A stretch of 64,000 nucleotides of DNA from Candidatus Krumholzibacteriota bacterium (GTDB taxonomy: Bacteria; Krumholzibacteriota; Krumholzibacteriia; Krumholzibacteriales; Krumholzibacteriaceae): the NCBI GenBank assembly GCA_016932415.1, contig JAFGCX010000036.1:38079-102078 (forward strand), read 5' to 3'. A model generated the notes under the pieces. That model was not told the origin of the DNA and did not search any database. It saw only the letters and a list, made by a program, of their open reading frames with translations. Positions 1 to 8,284 of the stretch are shown one piece after another. Both the position numbers and the translations under genes were made by a program. The stretch's first letter is position 1. Every line of letters starts with the position of its first letter.

Positions 1-620
1 CTTTCCGGGATATGCAGTATCGCGATAAGCGGGTCCAGACCCGAGACCTTGAATGTAGCCTGGTTAGGCAATATCATATTCCCGACCTTGATCCTTCTTT
101 CTGACACTACTCCGCTGATCGGTGTTCTTATCGATGTATATTCAAGGTTCAGCTGAGCCATCTCATAGATCGCCTGCTGTTGATCGTATTCGAATTTGGA
201 TTGCTGGAAGATCTCGGTACTGACCAGTTGCTGTCGATGAAGATCCATGTTTCTTCTATAGTTACTTTCAATTTTTTCCAGGTTGGCTTTTGCCTGCACA
301 AGCTGTACGGAGAGTATCTCGTCGTCGAGTTTAGCCAGGATATCGCCGGCTTTTACGTACTGTCCTTCCTCGACCATCAGTTTTTCAACAGTTCCGCTGA
401 CCTTCGCGACGACTTCCGTCTCCTCCTCGGCCTCTATGGTGGCAGTGCCGGTGAAGTATGCCGCGATCTCGCCCCTGGTCACCGAGTCCACCTCGACCGG
501 GACGACGACCTTTTCATCTTTCTTCTCCGTCTCTGAGTGTGAATTATTCGAACACCCGGCCAGACCCGCCAGCATGACGGGAAAAACAAGCGCCATGGAA
601 ATAAATCTGTTCACTTTCAT
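1..620 (-). CDS. RND efflux periplasmic adaptor (MFP/HlyD family), partial
   Basis: Periplasmic adaptor that joins an inner-membrane RND (or ABC) pump to an outer-membrane channel. The gene runs off the left edge, so only about the first 206 residues are present. I translated it from the reverse complement. It opens with a short hydrophobic signal and a lipobox (LAGC, Cys about residue 20). A barrel-sandwich/lipoyl-like half follows (VSGTVEKLMVEEGQYVKAGD), then a helical hairpin rich in Q, K and E, then the second half (YTSIRTPISGVVSERRIKVG). This order is diagnostic for the family. A GGGAGAG ribosome site lies just before the ATG. Pump and channel genes are expected beyond the edge. The substrate cannot be inferred. 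Family assignment is firm. Confidence 0.88.
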   Translation of the reverse strand, partial: MKVNRFISMALVFPVMLAGLAGCSNNSHSETEKKDEKVVVPVEVDSVTRGEIAAYFTGTATIEAEEETEVVAKVSGTVEKLMVEEGQYVKAGDILAKLDDEILSVQLVQAKANLEKIESNYRRNMDLHRQQLVSTEIFQQSKFEYDQQQAIYEMAQLNLEYTSIRTPISGVVSERRIKVGNMILPNQATFKVSGLDPLIAILHIPE

Positions 621-878
621 TTTAATCTCTCCCTGGTATTATTTGCACCATTCAACAATGTATACGGTGATAGAGACACAATTGTTACACTAAAAGATAT
701 CATGGTTTCAGTCTTCAGAGATAATTTTCTCCATAGCTTCCAGGGAAGGGCGGAGGGATGAAAAATATTGATGCAGCAGGCCTGATTCTATGATAGGTAT
801 TGTATTGTATTATTCGACCCGGTACGATTCGTGGGTTCAGGCCGGCATGACAGTCACAGATAAGGAGAGATTGGCAAT
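621..878. other. Divergent intergenic region between adaptor gene and purD
   Basis: About 258 bases between the start of the minus-strand efflux adaptor and purD. It must hold both promoters. I see A/T-rich stretches but no -35/-10 pair with good spacing on either strand, and no open frame that looks coding. An AAGGAGAGA ribosome site for purD begins near 861. Confidence 0.5.
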
Positions 879-2147
879 ATGAAGGTTCTTGTCGTTGGTA
901 GCGGAGGAAGAGAACACACTATCGTATGGAAGATCGATCAATCGGAAAAGGTCGACAGGATCTACGCGGCTCCCGGGAACGCCGGTATCGCCGAACTTGC
1001 CGAATGTGTGCCGATCGATGCTGATAACAAGAAAGCACTGGCTGATTTTGCCATTAAAAATGAGATCGATCTTACTATCGTGGGACCGGAGGCGCCTCTC
1101 GTATCAGGGATCGTCGATCTTTTTAACGAAAAGGGACTCAGGATATTCGGATTTGACAGCAGGGGCGCGTTACTCGAGGGAAGCAAGGTGTGGGCGAAGG
1201 AGTTTATGAGGAAGTACAAGATACCGACCGGTAGTTTCATGGCCTTTGACGATCACAACGCGGCGCAGGATGCTGTCGAGATCGGTTCGCCTCCATTCGT
1301 GATCAAGGCCGACGGACTTGCCGCAGGCAAGGGAGTCCTGATCTGCGAAAGCCTTGAGAAAGCGAGAGGGGCGATAAGCAGCATGATGAAAGAATCGGCT
1401 TTCGGCAAGGCGGGAAACAGGATAATCATAGAGGAATATCTTGAGGGGCCCGAGATATCCATACTTGCAGTTTTCGACGGCAGGGATTACCGTCTTTTTG
1501 TCCCATCCCAGGATCACAAGAGGGTCTTCGACAACGATGAAGGTCCAAACACGGGGGGGATGGGAGCTTATGCCCCCGTGCCGTTTCTTGATCATGAACT
1601 GTCCGAAAAGATCAGGATCGAGATCATAGAAAGGACATTCAACGGTATCCAGCAGGAGAACATCACCGGAGCGGGGCTTGTGTATTTCGGTATAATCCTT
1701 ACGGAAGAGGGGCCAAAGGTACTTGAATACAACTGCCGGTTCGGGGACCCCGAGACGCAGGTCATAATCCCCCTTTTCAATGGCGATCTGTTCGAAGTCC
1801 TTTATGAAGCGGTCGAACAGAACCTCGACAGCGTTGATTTCGAGAACAGCAGCGATTCATGCGCCTGCGTCGTTGTCGCTTCGGGCGGATACCCGGGACC
1901 ATATGAAAAAGGATATGAGATCACCGGTATCGAGGGGGCTGATGACGCGGGGTGCCTTGTCTTTCACGCCGGGACTGCTATTGAAGACGGCAAGCTGGTC
2001 ACTGCCGGGGGAAGAGTCCTGGGAGTGACCGCGGTTGCGAGAACGCTCGAAGAAGCATTAAACAAAACTTATAACGGTGTGAATATAATACAGTTCGACG
2101 GGTGTTATTCAAGATCTGATATTGGAAAGAAAGGGTTGAGGAAATAG
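879..2147 (+). CDS. purD: Phosphoribosylamine--glycine ligase
   Basis: Second step of de novo purine synthesis: ATP-dependent joining of glycine to 5-phosphoribosylamine to give GAR, in the cytoplasm. At 422 aa it is the normal single-enzyme bacterial length. The N-terminal pre-ATP-grasp domain begins VLVVGSGGREH. The ATP-grasp domain shows VIKADGLAAGKGV (about 142-154), EEYLEGPEISIL, GGMGAYAPVP and the metal/ATP motif EYNCRFGDPETQ (about 283-294). A C-terminal rudiment-type domain follows. The ATG has a good AAGGAGAGA site about 10 bases upstream. purE follows after 84 bases, so the two are probably co-transcribed. Identification is secure. Confidence 0.97.
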   Translation: MKVLVVGSGGREHTIVWKIDQSEKVDRIYAAPGNAGIAELAECVPIDADNKKALADFAIKNEIDLTIVGPEAPLVSGIVDLFNEKGLRIFGFDSRGALLEGSKVWAKEFMRKYKIPTGSFMAFDDHNAAQDAVEIGSPPFVIKADGLAAGKGVLICESLEKARGAISSMMKESAFGKAGNRIIIEEYLEGPEISILAVFDGRDYRLFVPSQDHKRVFDNDEGPNTGGMGAYAPVPFLDHELSEKIRIEIIERTFNGIQQENITGAGLVYFGIILTEEGPKVLEYNCRFGDPETQVIIPLFNGDLFEVLYEAVEQNLDSVDFENSSDSCACVVVASGGYPGPYEKGYEITGIEGADDAGCLVFHAGTAIEDGKLVTAGGRVLGVTAVARTLEEALNKTYNGVNIIQFDGCYSRSDIGKKGLRK

Positions 2148-2231
2148 TTGCCGTAGATCAGGACTGATATGGTCGAGAGATTATCCGTCCGGGAACAAAT
2201 CACGGCAGAGATAATGTGAAAGGAGCAAGGT

Positions 2232-2699
2232 TTGGGTAAAGAGATCGAAGTCGCCGTCATTATGGGTAGCGAATCTGACAGGGAGATTATGGAGCTGACG
2301 ATGGCACAGCTGGACAAACTCGGCATTTCAGCGGAACTGAAGGTCTCATCCGCTCACAGGATGCCTGAAGCTACCAGGGAATTTATATCTGAGGCAGAAA
2401 AGAGGGGAGCCAGAGTGTTCATAGCGGGAGCTGGAATGTCGGCAGCGCTGCCCGGATTCGTCGCTTCAGCCACTCTCCGGCCGGTAATAGGTGTACCTAT
2501 TCCCAGCGGTCTTCCCGACGGGATCGACGCGTTGCTCTCGATTGTCCAGATGCCTCCCGGAATACCGGTCGCTACAGTCGCTATCGGCAGGGCGGGGGCA
2601 AAAAACGCCGCTATCCTTGCCGCAGAGATCCTTGCGGTCGGAGATGAGAAGTATAAAGACGGATTGAATAGACTGCGTGATTCATGGAAGAGAAAGTGA
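2232..2699 (+). CDS. purE: N5-carboxyaminoimidazole ribonucleotide mutase
   Basis: Interconverts N5-CAIR (or AIR plus CO2 in class II enzymes) and CAIR in purine synthesis. The 155-aa protein carries the PurE landmarks: IMGSESDREIM near the N terminus, SSAHRMPEATREF (catalytic His region, about 39-51), then AGAGMSAALPGFVAS and PVIGVPI. The start is TTG at 2232, chosen because AAGGAGCAAGG lies directly upstream and no in-frame ATG precedes the conserved core. No purK is visible here, so class I versus class II cannot be decided from context. The 3' end overlaps tsaC by 16 bases, implying translational coupling. Confidence 0.94.
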   Translation: MGKEIEVAVIMGSESDREIMELTMAQLDKLGISAELKVSSAHRMPEATREFISEAEKRGARVFIAGAGMSAALPGFVASATLRPVIGVPIPSGLPDGIDALLSIVQMPPGIPVATVAIGRAGAKNAAILAAEILAVGDEKYKDGLNRLRDSWKRK

Positions 2700-3295
2700 C
2701 CGGCAGTTTCAGTCCCGGCTTGATTGGCGAAGCGGTACGTGTCATGCGATCCGGCGGGATCGCCGTCCTGCCCACGGACACACTTTACGGCTTGCATTGT
2801 CTTGCGTCAGATATCGCTGCTATAGAAAAAATAATAGATTTAAAAGGGAGAAAGGGTGAAACAGGGTTCATTCTTCTCGCTTCCGATATATCGATGGTGG
2901 ACGAGGTCGTTTCCGAGTGGCCTGATGATTACAGGGGCAGGCTTGACGAAATATGGCCGGCGCCTCTAACCGCCGTCTTGCCGGCAGGCAGCAAAGTCAT
3001 TCCTCTTTTATCTCCAAAAGGCAAAGTCGCGGTCAGGGTTCCCTCTCTCGGTCCGTTGCGGCAACTGATAAGAATTCTTGGCGAGACGATAGTATCGACC
3101 AGCGTAAACAGAAGCGGGAGGCCTCCTCTCAGAAGGATCGCCGATATAAGGAAGGAATTCAGAGGACTTGATATATATATTTCAATGAGAGGAAGAAGAT
3201 CCGATCTTCCATCGACGATCGTCGATTGTTCAAAAGTTCCTTCCGTTGTTGTAAGGAAGGGCAGATGCCGCGCGTGGAATTTCGGAGAAAAATGA
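2684..3295 (+). CDS. tsaC: L-threonylcarbamoyladenylate synthase (Sua5/YrdC/TsaC family)
   Basis: Makes threonylcarbamoyl-AMP from threonine, bicarbonate and ATP for the universal t6A37 modification of ANN-decoding tRNAs. The 203-aa protein has the YrdC fold motifs in order: VLPTDTLYGLHCLASD (about 28-43), the basic KGRKGETGFILLAS segment, PAPLTAVLP, KVAVRVPSLGPLRQL, and STSVNRSGRPP; the C-terminal STIVDCSK motif is also present. Its length fits TsaC, without the extra Sua5 domain. The ATG sits inside the purE 3' end with no ribosome site of its own, so translation probably depends on purE. Pairing a tRNA-modification gene with purine genes is probably operon packing. Confidence 0.93.
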   Translation: MEEKVTGSFSPGLIGEAVRVMRSGGIAVLPTDTLYGLHCLASDIAAIEKIIDLKGRKGETGFILLASDISMVDEVVSEWPDDYRGRLDEIWPAPLTAVLPAGSKVIPLLSPKGKVAVRVPSLGPLRQLIRILGETIVSTSVNRSGRPPLRRIADIRKEFRGLDIYISMRGRRSDLPSTIVDCSKVPSVVVRKGRCRAWNFGEK

Positions 3296-3361
3296 TCGTG
3301 GAACGATAAAAGGAGACTGGCAAAGGCCGGAAGAAGCGACGATATTGAAGCGGATTGTCAT

Positions 3362-4120
3362 ATGAAAGGAGAAGTCTTGGCGCTGAAAGAGGAGTTCATC
3401 AGTTCCGGTCAGTGGCTCTTCAGATGGAGGAGTTACCTTCCGCTTCTGCTTATTATTCTTATCATATTCTGCATGACTTCGAAGGATTTCAGCAGGAATC
3501 GGTTTTTCATCTCGCTGACGTGGGAACTCGCGGTATTTGCCATTTCTCTTCTCGGACTCGCCGTACGTGTTTACGCGGTAGGGCATACACCATCGGGGAC
3601 ATCCGGAAGGAACAGGGCTTCACAGGTCGCGGAGGTACTTAACAGGACGGGAGCATATTCACTGGTCAGGCATCCTCTTTATCTCGGAAATTTTTTAATA
3701 TGGTCAGGGGCCGCCCTTTTTATACATATCTGGTGGGTAGTTGTAATCACGGCTCTCTTTTTTTGGTTATATTATGAAAGGATCATGTTTGCCGAGGAGG
3801 AGTTTCTTAGAAAGAAGTTCGGCAGCGAATATGAAGAGTGGGCTGCCAGGACTCCGGCTTTCGTCCCACGATTTAAAAACTGGAAAAGACCCGAGCTCTC
3901 ATTCTGCCTTTCCAAAGTCATTAAAAAAGAGTATCTGGGATTCTACGGAATAATAACGGTCTTTACAATCCTTGAATCTAGTTCGAGATTCATGATTGAA
4001 GGCAAAGTAGCTCCAGCACCTTTCTGGAGAGCGATTTTTTTATTCGGAACAGTCTTGTTCATTACGATCCGGATCTTAAATAAAAAAACCGATATTTTTC
4101 ATGTCAAAGGCCGTTCCTGA
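3362..4120 (+). CDS. Integral membrane methyltransferase, ICMT/phospholipid methyltransferase family
   Basis: Predicted inner-membrane SAM-dependent methyltransferase. The 252-aa protein has several transmembrane segments and the family core RTGAYSLVRHPLYLGNFL (about 93-110), followed by a membrane span and the acidic YYERIMFAEEEFLRKKFG with EYEEW, which together bind SAM. An extra C-terminal pair of hydrophobic segments (about 200-245) follows the usual core. The substrate is not determinable. Relatives methylate isoprenylcysteine, phosphatidylethanolamine or, in Leptospira LmtA, the lipid A 1-phosphate; the last is conceivable in a diderm but is speculation. AAAGGAG at 3364-3370 could instead serve a TTG start at 3377. 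Confidence 0.8.
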   Translation: MKGEVLALKEEFISSGQWLFRWRSYLPLLLIILIIFCMTSKDFSRNRFFISLTWELAVFAISLLGLAVRVYAVGHTPSGTSGRNRASQVAEVLNRTGAYSLVRHPLYLGNFLIWSGAALFIHIWWVVVITALFFWLYYERIMFAEEEFLRKKFGSEYEEWAARTPAFVPRFKNWKRPELSFCLSKVIKKEYLGFYGIITVFTILESSSRFMIEGKVAPAPFWRAIFLFGTVLFITIRILNKKTDIFHVKGRS

Positions 4121-4215
4121 CTGTAGATGCCTGACCACGGAAACGGGGGGATGGACCTTCAACGTAAATGATTTCGGCCGGTCAAGATCCTGATACAGGA
4201 AAGGGAGAAACGAAA

Positions 4216-5373
4216 ATGAAAAAAAGGCAATGGACGAATCTTCTGCTCCTCGTTTTTATCGTAACGTTCTGTGTGGTGAGTTGCTCGCGGCCCGTCCCGG
4301 CAGATCCGGCAGAAGATGAATCTCTTCCCCTGAATATTATCATCTTTATCGGCGACGGCATGGGGGTCTCCCATATTACAGCGGCGAAGACAATCCGGGG
4401 CACTCTTCATATGGAAAGGCTGCGTCATTGCGCCCTGGTGACGACACATCCCGATAGTGGTTTCGTCACCGATTCGGCAGCAAGCGGAACAGCCCTGTCG
4501 ACCGGTGAAAAAACTCTCAACGGGATGGTCTCTGTCTCGCCGGACGGCAGGAAGTATAAGACTCTCTTCGAATATGCTTCGGGAATGAAGAAATCAACGG
4601 GTCTTGTAGTCACTTCATCGGTGACTCATGCCACTCCGGCGGTCTTCGTATCTCACGTAAAGGACAGGGGGGATAATTGTTCGATCGCAGAACAGATAGC
4701 CGATTCTGATATCGATATTCTTTTTGGAGGAGGAGCAGCCTGGTTCATGCCGGAATCAGTAGAGGGCAGCATGAGGAGAGACGAGAAGGATCTTATCGCG
4801 AGACTTCGAGAGAGGCTTGATATCGCGCTTACGCCGGAAGAGTTCAGAAAGCTTGGTGATACCCGGGGCGCCGCGGCTTTATTGACAATGGGACATTCGG
4901 GAACCGTTTCGCAAAGGGAAATATCACTGACGCAGATGACGGAAAAAGCGATCAGGATCCTTTCGCGGGACCCGGACGGTTTTATTCTGATGGTCGAAGG
5001 TTCGCAGATAGACTGGGAAGGACATGACAATAACCTCGGCGGGATAATATCGGAAACGATCGATTTTGATGACGCTGTCGGAGCGGGTGTCGATTTCGCG
5101 GCAGATAATGGAAGGACCTTGGTTGTTGTTACCGCCGATCATGAGACGGGCGGTTTAGCGCTGAATGACGGTTCGATCGATGAAAAGAAGATAACCGAAG
5201 CTTCTTTTTCTACGGACGATCATACAGGAACGATGGTCGCGCTTTTCGCGACAGGACCTGGATCGGAGCTGTTCGGCGGTATAATCGACAATACATCTAT
5301 CGGGAAGATCCTGATAGGATTGACAAGGAAAGGTGAGTGTGGGGAAACTCGCGCAAGGAATAAAAAAGGCTGA
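4216..5373 (+). CDS. Alkaline phosphatase, lipoprotein
   Basis: Periplasmic or surface phosphomonoesterase of the PhoA superfamily. The start is the ATG at 4216, just after AAAGGGAGA. It begins a lysine-rich signal peptide with lipobox VVSC (Cys near residue 23), whereas the longer frame from 4168 would bury the signal. Metal and catalytic motifs are present in family order: FIGDGMGVSHI, TDSAASGTALSTGEKT (nucleophile Ser), THATPAVFVSHVKDR, MVEGSQIDWEGHDN, TADHETGG and STDDHTGTMV. Length (385 aa) is a little short but complete. It could scavenge phosphate. It is followed by 155 non-coding bases. Confidence 0.93.
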   Translation: MKKRQWTNLLLLVFIVTFCVVSCSRPVPADPAEDESLPLNIIIFIGDGMGVSHITAAKTIRGTLHMERLRHCALVTTHPDSGFVTDSAASGTALSTGEKTLNGMVSVSPDGRKYKTLFEYASGMKKSTGLVVTSSVTHATPAVFVSHVKDRGDNCSIAEQIADSDIDILFGGGAAWFMPESVEGSMRRDEKDLIARLRERLDIALTPEEFRKLGDTRGAAALLTMGHSGTVSQREISLTQMTEKAIRILSRDPDGFILMVEGSQIDWEGHDNNLGGIISETIDFDDAVGAGVDFAADNGRTLVVVTADHETGGLALNDGSIDEKKITEASFSTDDHTGTMVALFATGPGSELFGGIIDNTSIGKILIGLTRKGECGETRARNKKG

Positions 5374-5528
5374 TCTGACCCGAATTGTCAATTTCCAGGC
5401 TGCGGGAACTCCCCTCAGGTGAAAGAGGGCAGATCGACGGGGGAAGGGTATTATAAAGTTATCTTGTTGATTAACATCAAATTAACCTGTATAATTAAAG
5501 CGTGTTCTTGCGCCTCAAGGAGGTAAGG
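5374..5528. other. Intergenic region before the C1A protease
   Basis: 155 bases with no coding potential. It holds a good sigma70-type promoter (5467-5495) and the ribosome site AAGGAGG (5517-5523) of the following protease gene. Confidence 0.6.
5467..5495 (+). promoter_or_regulatory. Sigma70-type promoter for the secreted protease
   Basis: TTGATT (-35, 5467-5472), a 17-base spacer and a perfect TATAAT (-10, 5490-5495). The predicted transcript begins near 5502, giving a leader of about 27 bases before the ATG at 5529. Confidence 0.6.
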
Positions 5529-8057
5529 ATGAGACGGATTTTTAATCTGATGTTTCTTGCGGCGGTGGTCGTATCTTTTTCTTTGATCTATCCCAGTGAT
5601 TCGATCACGGCGGGTGAGGATGATCTGAAGATAAGAGCCCTGCAGGAAAAGATCGATGCCATGGGGTATGACTGGATCGCAAAAAGGACTCCTCTTACCG
5701 ATCTTACCGAAGAAGAATTTCTTTCATTATGCGGGACGACGGTTCCTCCCGACGTAGAGAAGCGTTTCGATCGATTATCGTCTTCTCTGCCAGGCAGATT
5801 GAGAGGAACGATGGCTCCTCCCTCCTGGGACTGGCGCGATGCCGGTATGGTATCGTCAGTAAAAAATCAGGCATCATGCGGAAGTTGCTGGGATTTCGCC
5901 GCTATCGGAGTGCTTGAAGCGATTTTGCTGCAGAATGAAGCTTATGAATATGATCTTTCCGAGCAGCAGGTCCTCTCATGCGTGACTGGAGGTACCGGGT
6001 GCGACGGTGGATGGTATTCATGGGCGTGGAGTTATATAAGGGAGAACGGAGCAGTTGATGAGACGTGCATGCCTTACCAGGCAAGCGATACGGTCACATG
6101 CGTCGACTATCTCTGCTCAAAGATAGCTACCTGCGGGGAATGGATCGATATACCTGATGATGTCGACGCGATCAAACAGGCGGTCATGATCTCCCCTGTC
6201 GCCACTACATTTACCGTCTATAACGATTTCAAGAGTTATGGAGGAGGGTGCTACGAGCATGCCGATGAGGGGCCGATCAACCACGCCGTAGTAATAATAG
6301 GCTGGGATGACGCGATGTGCAGTGGTGAGGGAGCCTGGTTGATCAAGAACAGCTGGGGACCGGATTGGGGCCTTGATGGATTTTTCTGGATAAAATACGG
6401 ATCATGCCGGGTCGGATATGCTACGCAGCTTCTATACTACAACCCCGGTGATCAGATATCATATGACAGTTCAGCGATCGATGATTCCTCGGGAGACGGA
6501 GACGGGCGATGCGATCCGGGCGAATCGATCGATATCTCCGTAAACCTTCTTTCAGATATCATCTCCCCGGTCAGGACGGGGATCACGGCGACTCTTTCGA
6601 CAGATGATGATATGATAGAGGTCATCCAGGGGAGCAGTTCATATCCGGATATGGATCCGGGAGATCTGTCTTTCGGCTCTCCTCCTTTTGAATTTTCTGT
6701 CAGTCAGTTCGCCGCTCCCGGAAGTGTCATCGAGTTTGTCCTTGATATAACCGCCGATGGAGGGGCGTATACCCGCAGCGATACTTTCGAATTGAGGATA
6801 GGAGATTGCCCGATCCTTTTAGTCGATGACGATGACGGAGCGACATATGATGATTATCTGGAGAACTCCCTTTCAAATAACGGATATGTGTATGATATCT
6901 GGTCTGAAAACGAAGAGGGATTTCCAGGATATATCGATCTCGCAGGGTATTCCGCGGTGGTCTGGATGACGGGAACAGGCGGTGATATCGAAGCGGAGAA
7001 CAGGACGACGCTCTCGACTTATCTCAGCATGGGAGGAAGGCTCCTGATAACCGGCCAGGATATCGGATGGCAGCTGAATTATGAAGGGTACGTGAACGAG
7101 ATACAGTTCTATAACACCTATCTTCATTCTGATTATATCTGGGATGATTCCGGATACAGGTCGCTGACGGGACTTCCGGGCGACCCGGTGGGTGGGGGGC
7201 TTTCTTTTGATATCGGAGGGGGCGATGGGACCGGAAACCAGGATTATCCGAGTGAGATCAATCCAAGGTCCGGCGCCACGGCGGTCTTTGAATATTCGCC
7301 GGGAGTGGAAGGAGCGATCAGATTTGACGGGAGCCACAGGATCGTTTATCTGGCCTTTGGCCTGGAAGCGGTAAATACGAGCGCGATGCGAGACTCTATA
7401 ATGCACCGGAGCCTCGAATGGCTGGTCGATGAATGGCCGGACATGGAAAGGCCTGATGTCACTCTGACCTCGCCTGTGGGGGAAGTTGAGCTTGAGGGTG
7501 GAGAGATGTTCGAGATAACCTGGTCGGCTTCAGATAACACGGGAGTCACGTCGATAGATATCCTGCGGTCATACGACAGCGGCGAGACATATGATGAGAT
7601 CGTGGCTGAAGGAGAGAGTAACGATGGATCGTTCGAATGGACTGTGCCCGACAGTGCTTCTTCTGAATCAAGGTTGAGGGTCATAGCGAGGGATGCTGCC
7701 GGACTTGCCGGTCACGATGATTCAGATGAGGATTTCAGCACTACCGTAGTGACCGGTTCGCAGGATATCCCTGATATCGACCGGTATGCTCTTGCCCAGA
7801 ACATTCCGAACCCTTTCAATCCCGGAACGACGATACAATTCGATATCCCGATCAGGACAAAGGTGAGAATATCAGTGTACAATGCGAACGGTCAGCTTGT
7901 AAGGACCATTGCCGACAGGATCTTCGATAAAGGCAGACAGATCCTCACCTGGGATGGAAAGGACAGGAACGGGCACAATCTTTCGTCAGGAGTCTATTTC
8001 TACCGCATGGACGCTCAACAGTTTGTAAAGACGAGAAAGATGGTGCTTCTCAGATAG
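5529..8057 (+). CDS. Secreted papain-like (C1A) cysteine protease with C-terminal FlgD/Por-type sorting domain
   Basis: Exported endopeptidase of 842 aa. ATG at 5529 was chosen over an upstream in-frame GTG (5502) because AAGGAGG lies 5 bases before it and the signal peptide starts there. Order: signal peptide; propeptide of about 60 aa; C1A domain with NQASCGSCWDFA (catalytic Cys), NHAVVIIGWDD (His) and IKNSWGPDWG (Asn); a CARDB-like beta domain; a module opening CPILLVDDDDGATYDDYL; an Ig-like domain; and a C-terminal FlgD-like domain with QNIPNPFNPGTTIQFDIP and GVYFYRMDA. The last domain is typical of secreted FCB-group proteins and may anchor or sort the protein. Probable role: degradation of external protein. 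Own promoter upstream. Confidence 0.93.
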   Translation: MRRIFNLMFLAAVVVSFSLIYPSDSITAGEDDLKIRALQEKIDAMGYDWIAKRTPLTDLTEEEFLSLCGTTVPPDVEKRFDRLSSSLPGRLRGTMAPPSWDWRDAGMVSSVKNQASCGSCWDFAAIGVLEAILLQNEAYEYDLSEQQVLSCVTGGTGCDGGWYSWAWSYIRENGAVDETCMPYQASDTVTCVDYLCSKIATCGEWIDIPDDVDAIKQAVMISPVATTFTVYNDFKSYGGGCYEHADEGPINHAVVIIGWDDAMCSGEGAWLIKNSWGPDWGLDGFFWIKYGSCRVGYATQLLYYNPGDQISYDSSAIDDSSGDGDGRCDPGESIDISVNLLSDIISPVRTGITATLSTDDDMIEVIQGSSSYPDMDPGDLSFGSPPFEFSVSQFAAPGSVIEFVLDITADGGAYTRSDTFELRIGDCPILLVDDDDGATYDDYLENSLSNNGYVYDIWSENEEGFPGYIDLAGYSAVVWMTGTGGDIEAENRTTLSTYLSMGGRLLITGQDIGWQLNYEGYVNEIQFYNTYLHSDYIWDDSGYRSLTGLPGDPVGGGLSFDIGGGDGTGNQDYPSEINPRSGATAVFEYSPGVEGAIRFDGSHRIVYLAFGLEAVNTSAMRDSIMHRSLEWLVDEWPDMERPDVTLTSPVGEVELEGGEMFEITWSASDNTGVTSIDILRSYDSGETYDEIVAEGESNDGSFEWTVPDSASSESRLRVIARDAAGLAGHDDSDEDFSTTVVTGSQDIPDIDRYALAQNIPNPFNPGTTIQFDIPIRTKVRISVYNANGQLVRTIADRIFDKGRQILTWDGKDRNGHNLSSGVYFYRMDAQQFVKTRKMVLLR

Positions 8058-8095
8058 ATACCGGGGCGTCTGAATAAGATCAACGATTCTCCATT

Positions 8096-8121
8096 CACCC
8101 GGCCGGCTCAGCGGCCGGGTG
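8096..8121 (+). terminator. Strong hairpin after the protease gene
   Basis: Perfect 10-bp G/C-rich stem (8096-8105 with 8112-8121) and 6-base loop. No T-run follows directly, so it may be Rho-assisted or an mRNA 3' stabiliser. Confidence 0.5.
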
Positions 8122-8185
8122 ATCGGCCGGTTTATAGGGCTCCGGTTTATTTTTGCGCTGCTCTGCTGTTTTTCGTGAATTATCA

Positions 8186-8214
8186 CTGACAATGAATGAA
8201 AATCACTGTATTGT
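8186..8214 (+). promoter_or_regulatory. Candidate promoter for the barrel/ABC gene group
   Basis: CTGACA (8186-8191), 17-base spacer, TATTGT (8209-8214), about 70 bases before the ATG at 8285. The surrounding 227-base gap (8058-8284) otherwise holds only the hairpin at 8096-8121. Confidence 0.4.
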
Positions 8215-8284
8215 CGGAACTAATCGATTCCGATCGGCGTATTCAGTTTAATACCGATCTGGCAGTTATAGAACAGAGGATTTA

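Noticed and set aside
6873..7406. 177-aa minus-strand open frame inside the protease gene
   Set aside because: Antisense to a clearly coding region with complete domains; composition (Arg/His/Ile/Pro-rich) is that of a shadow frame and there is no ribosome site.
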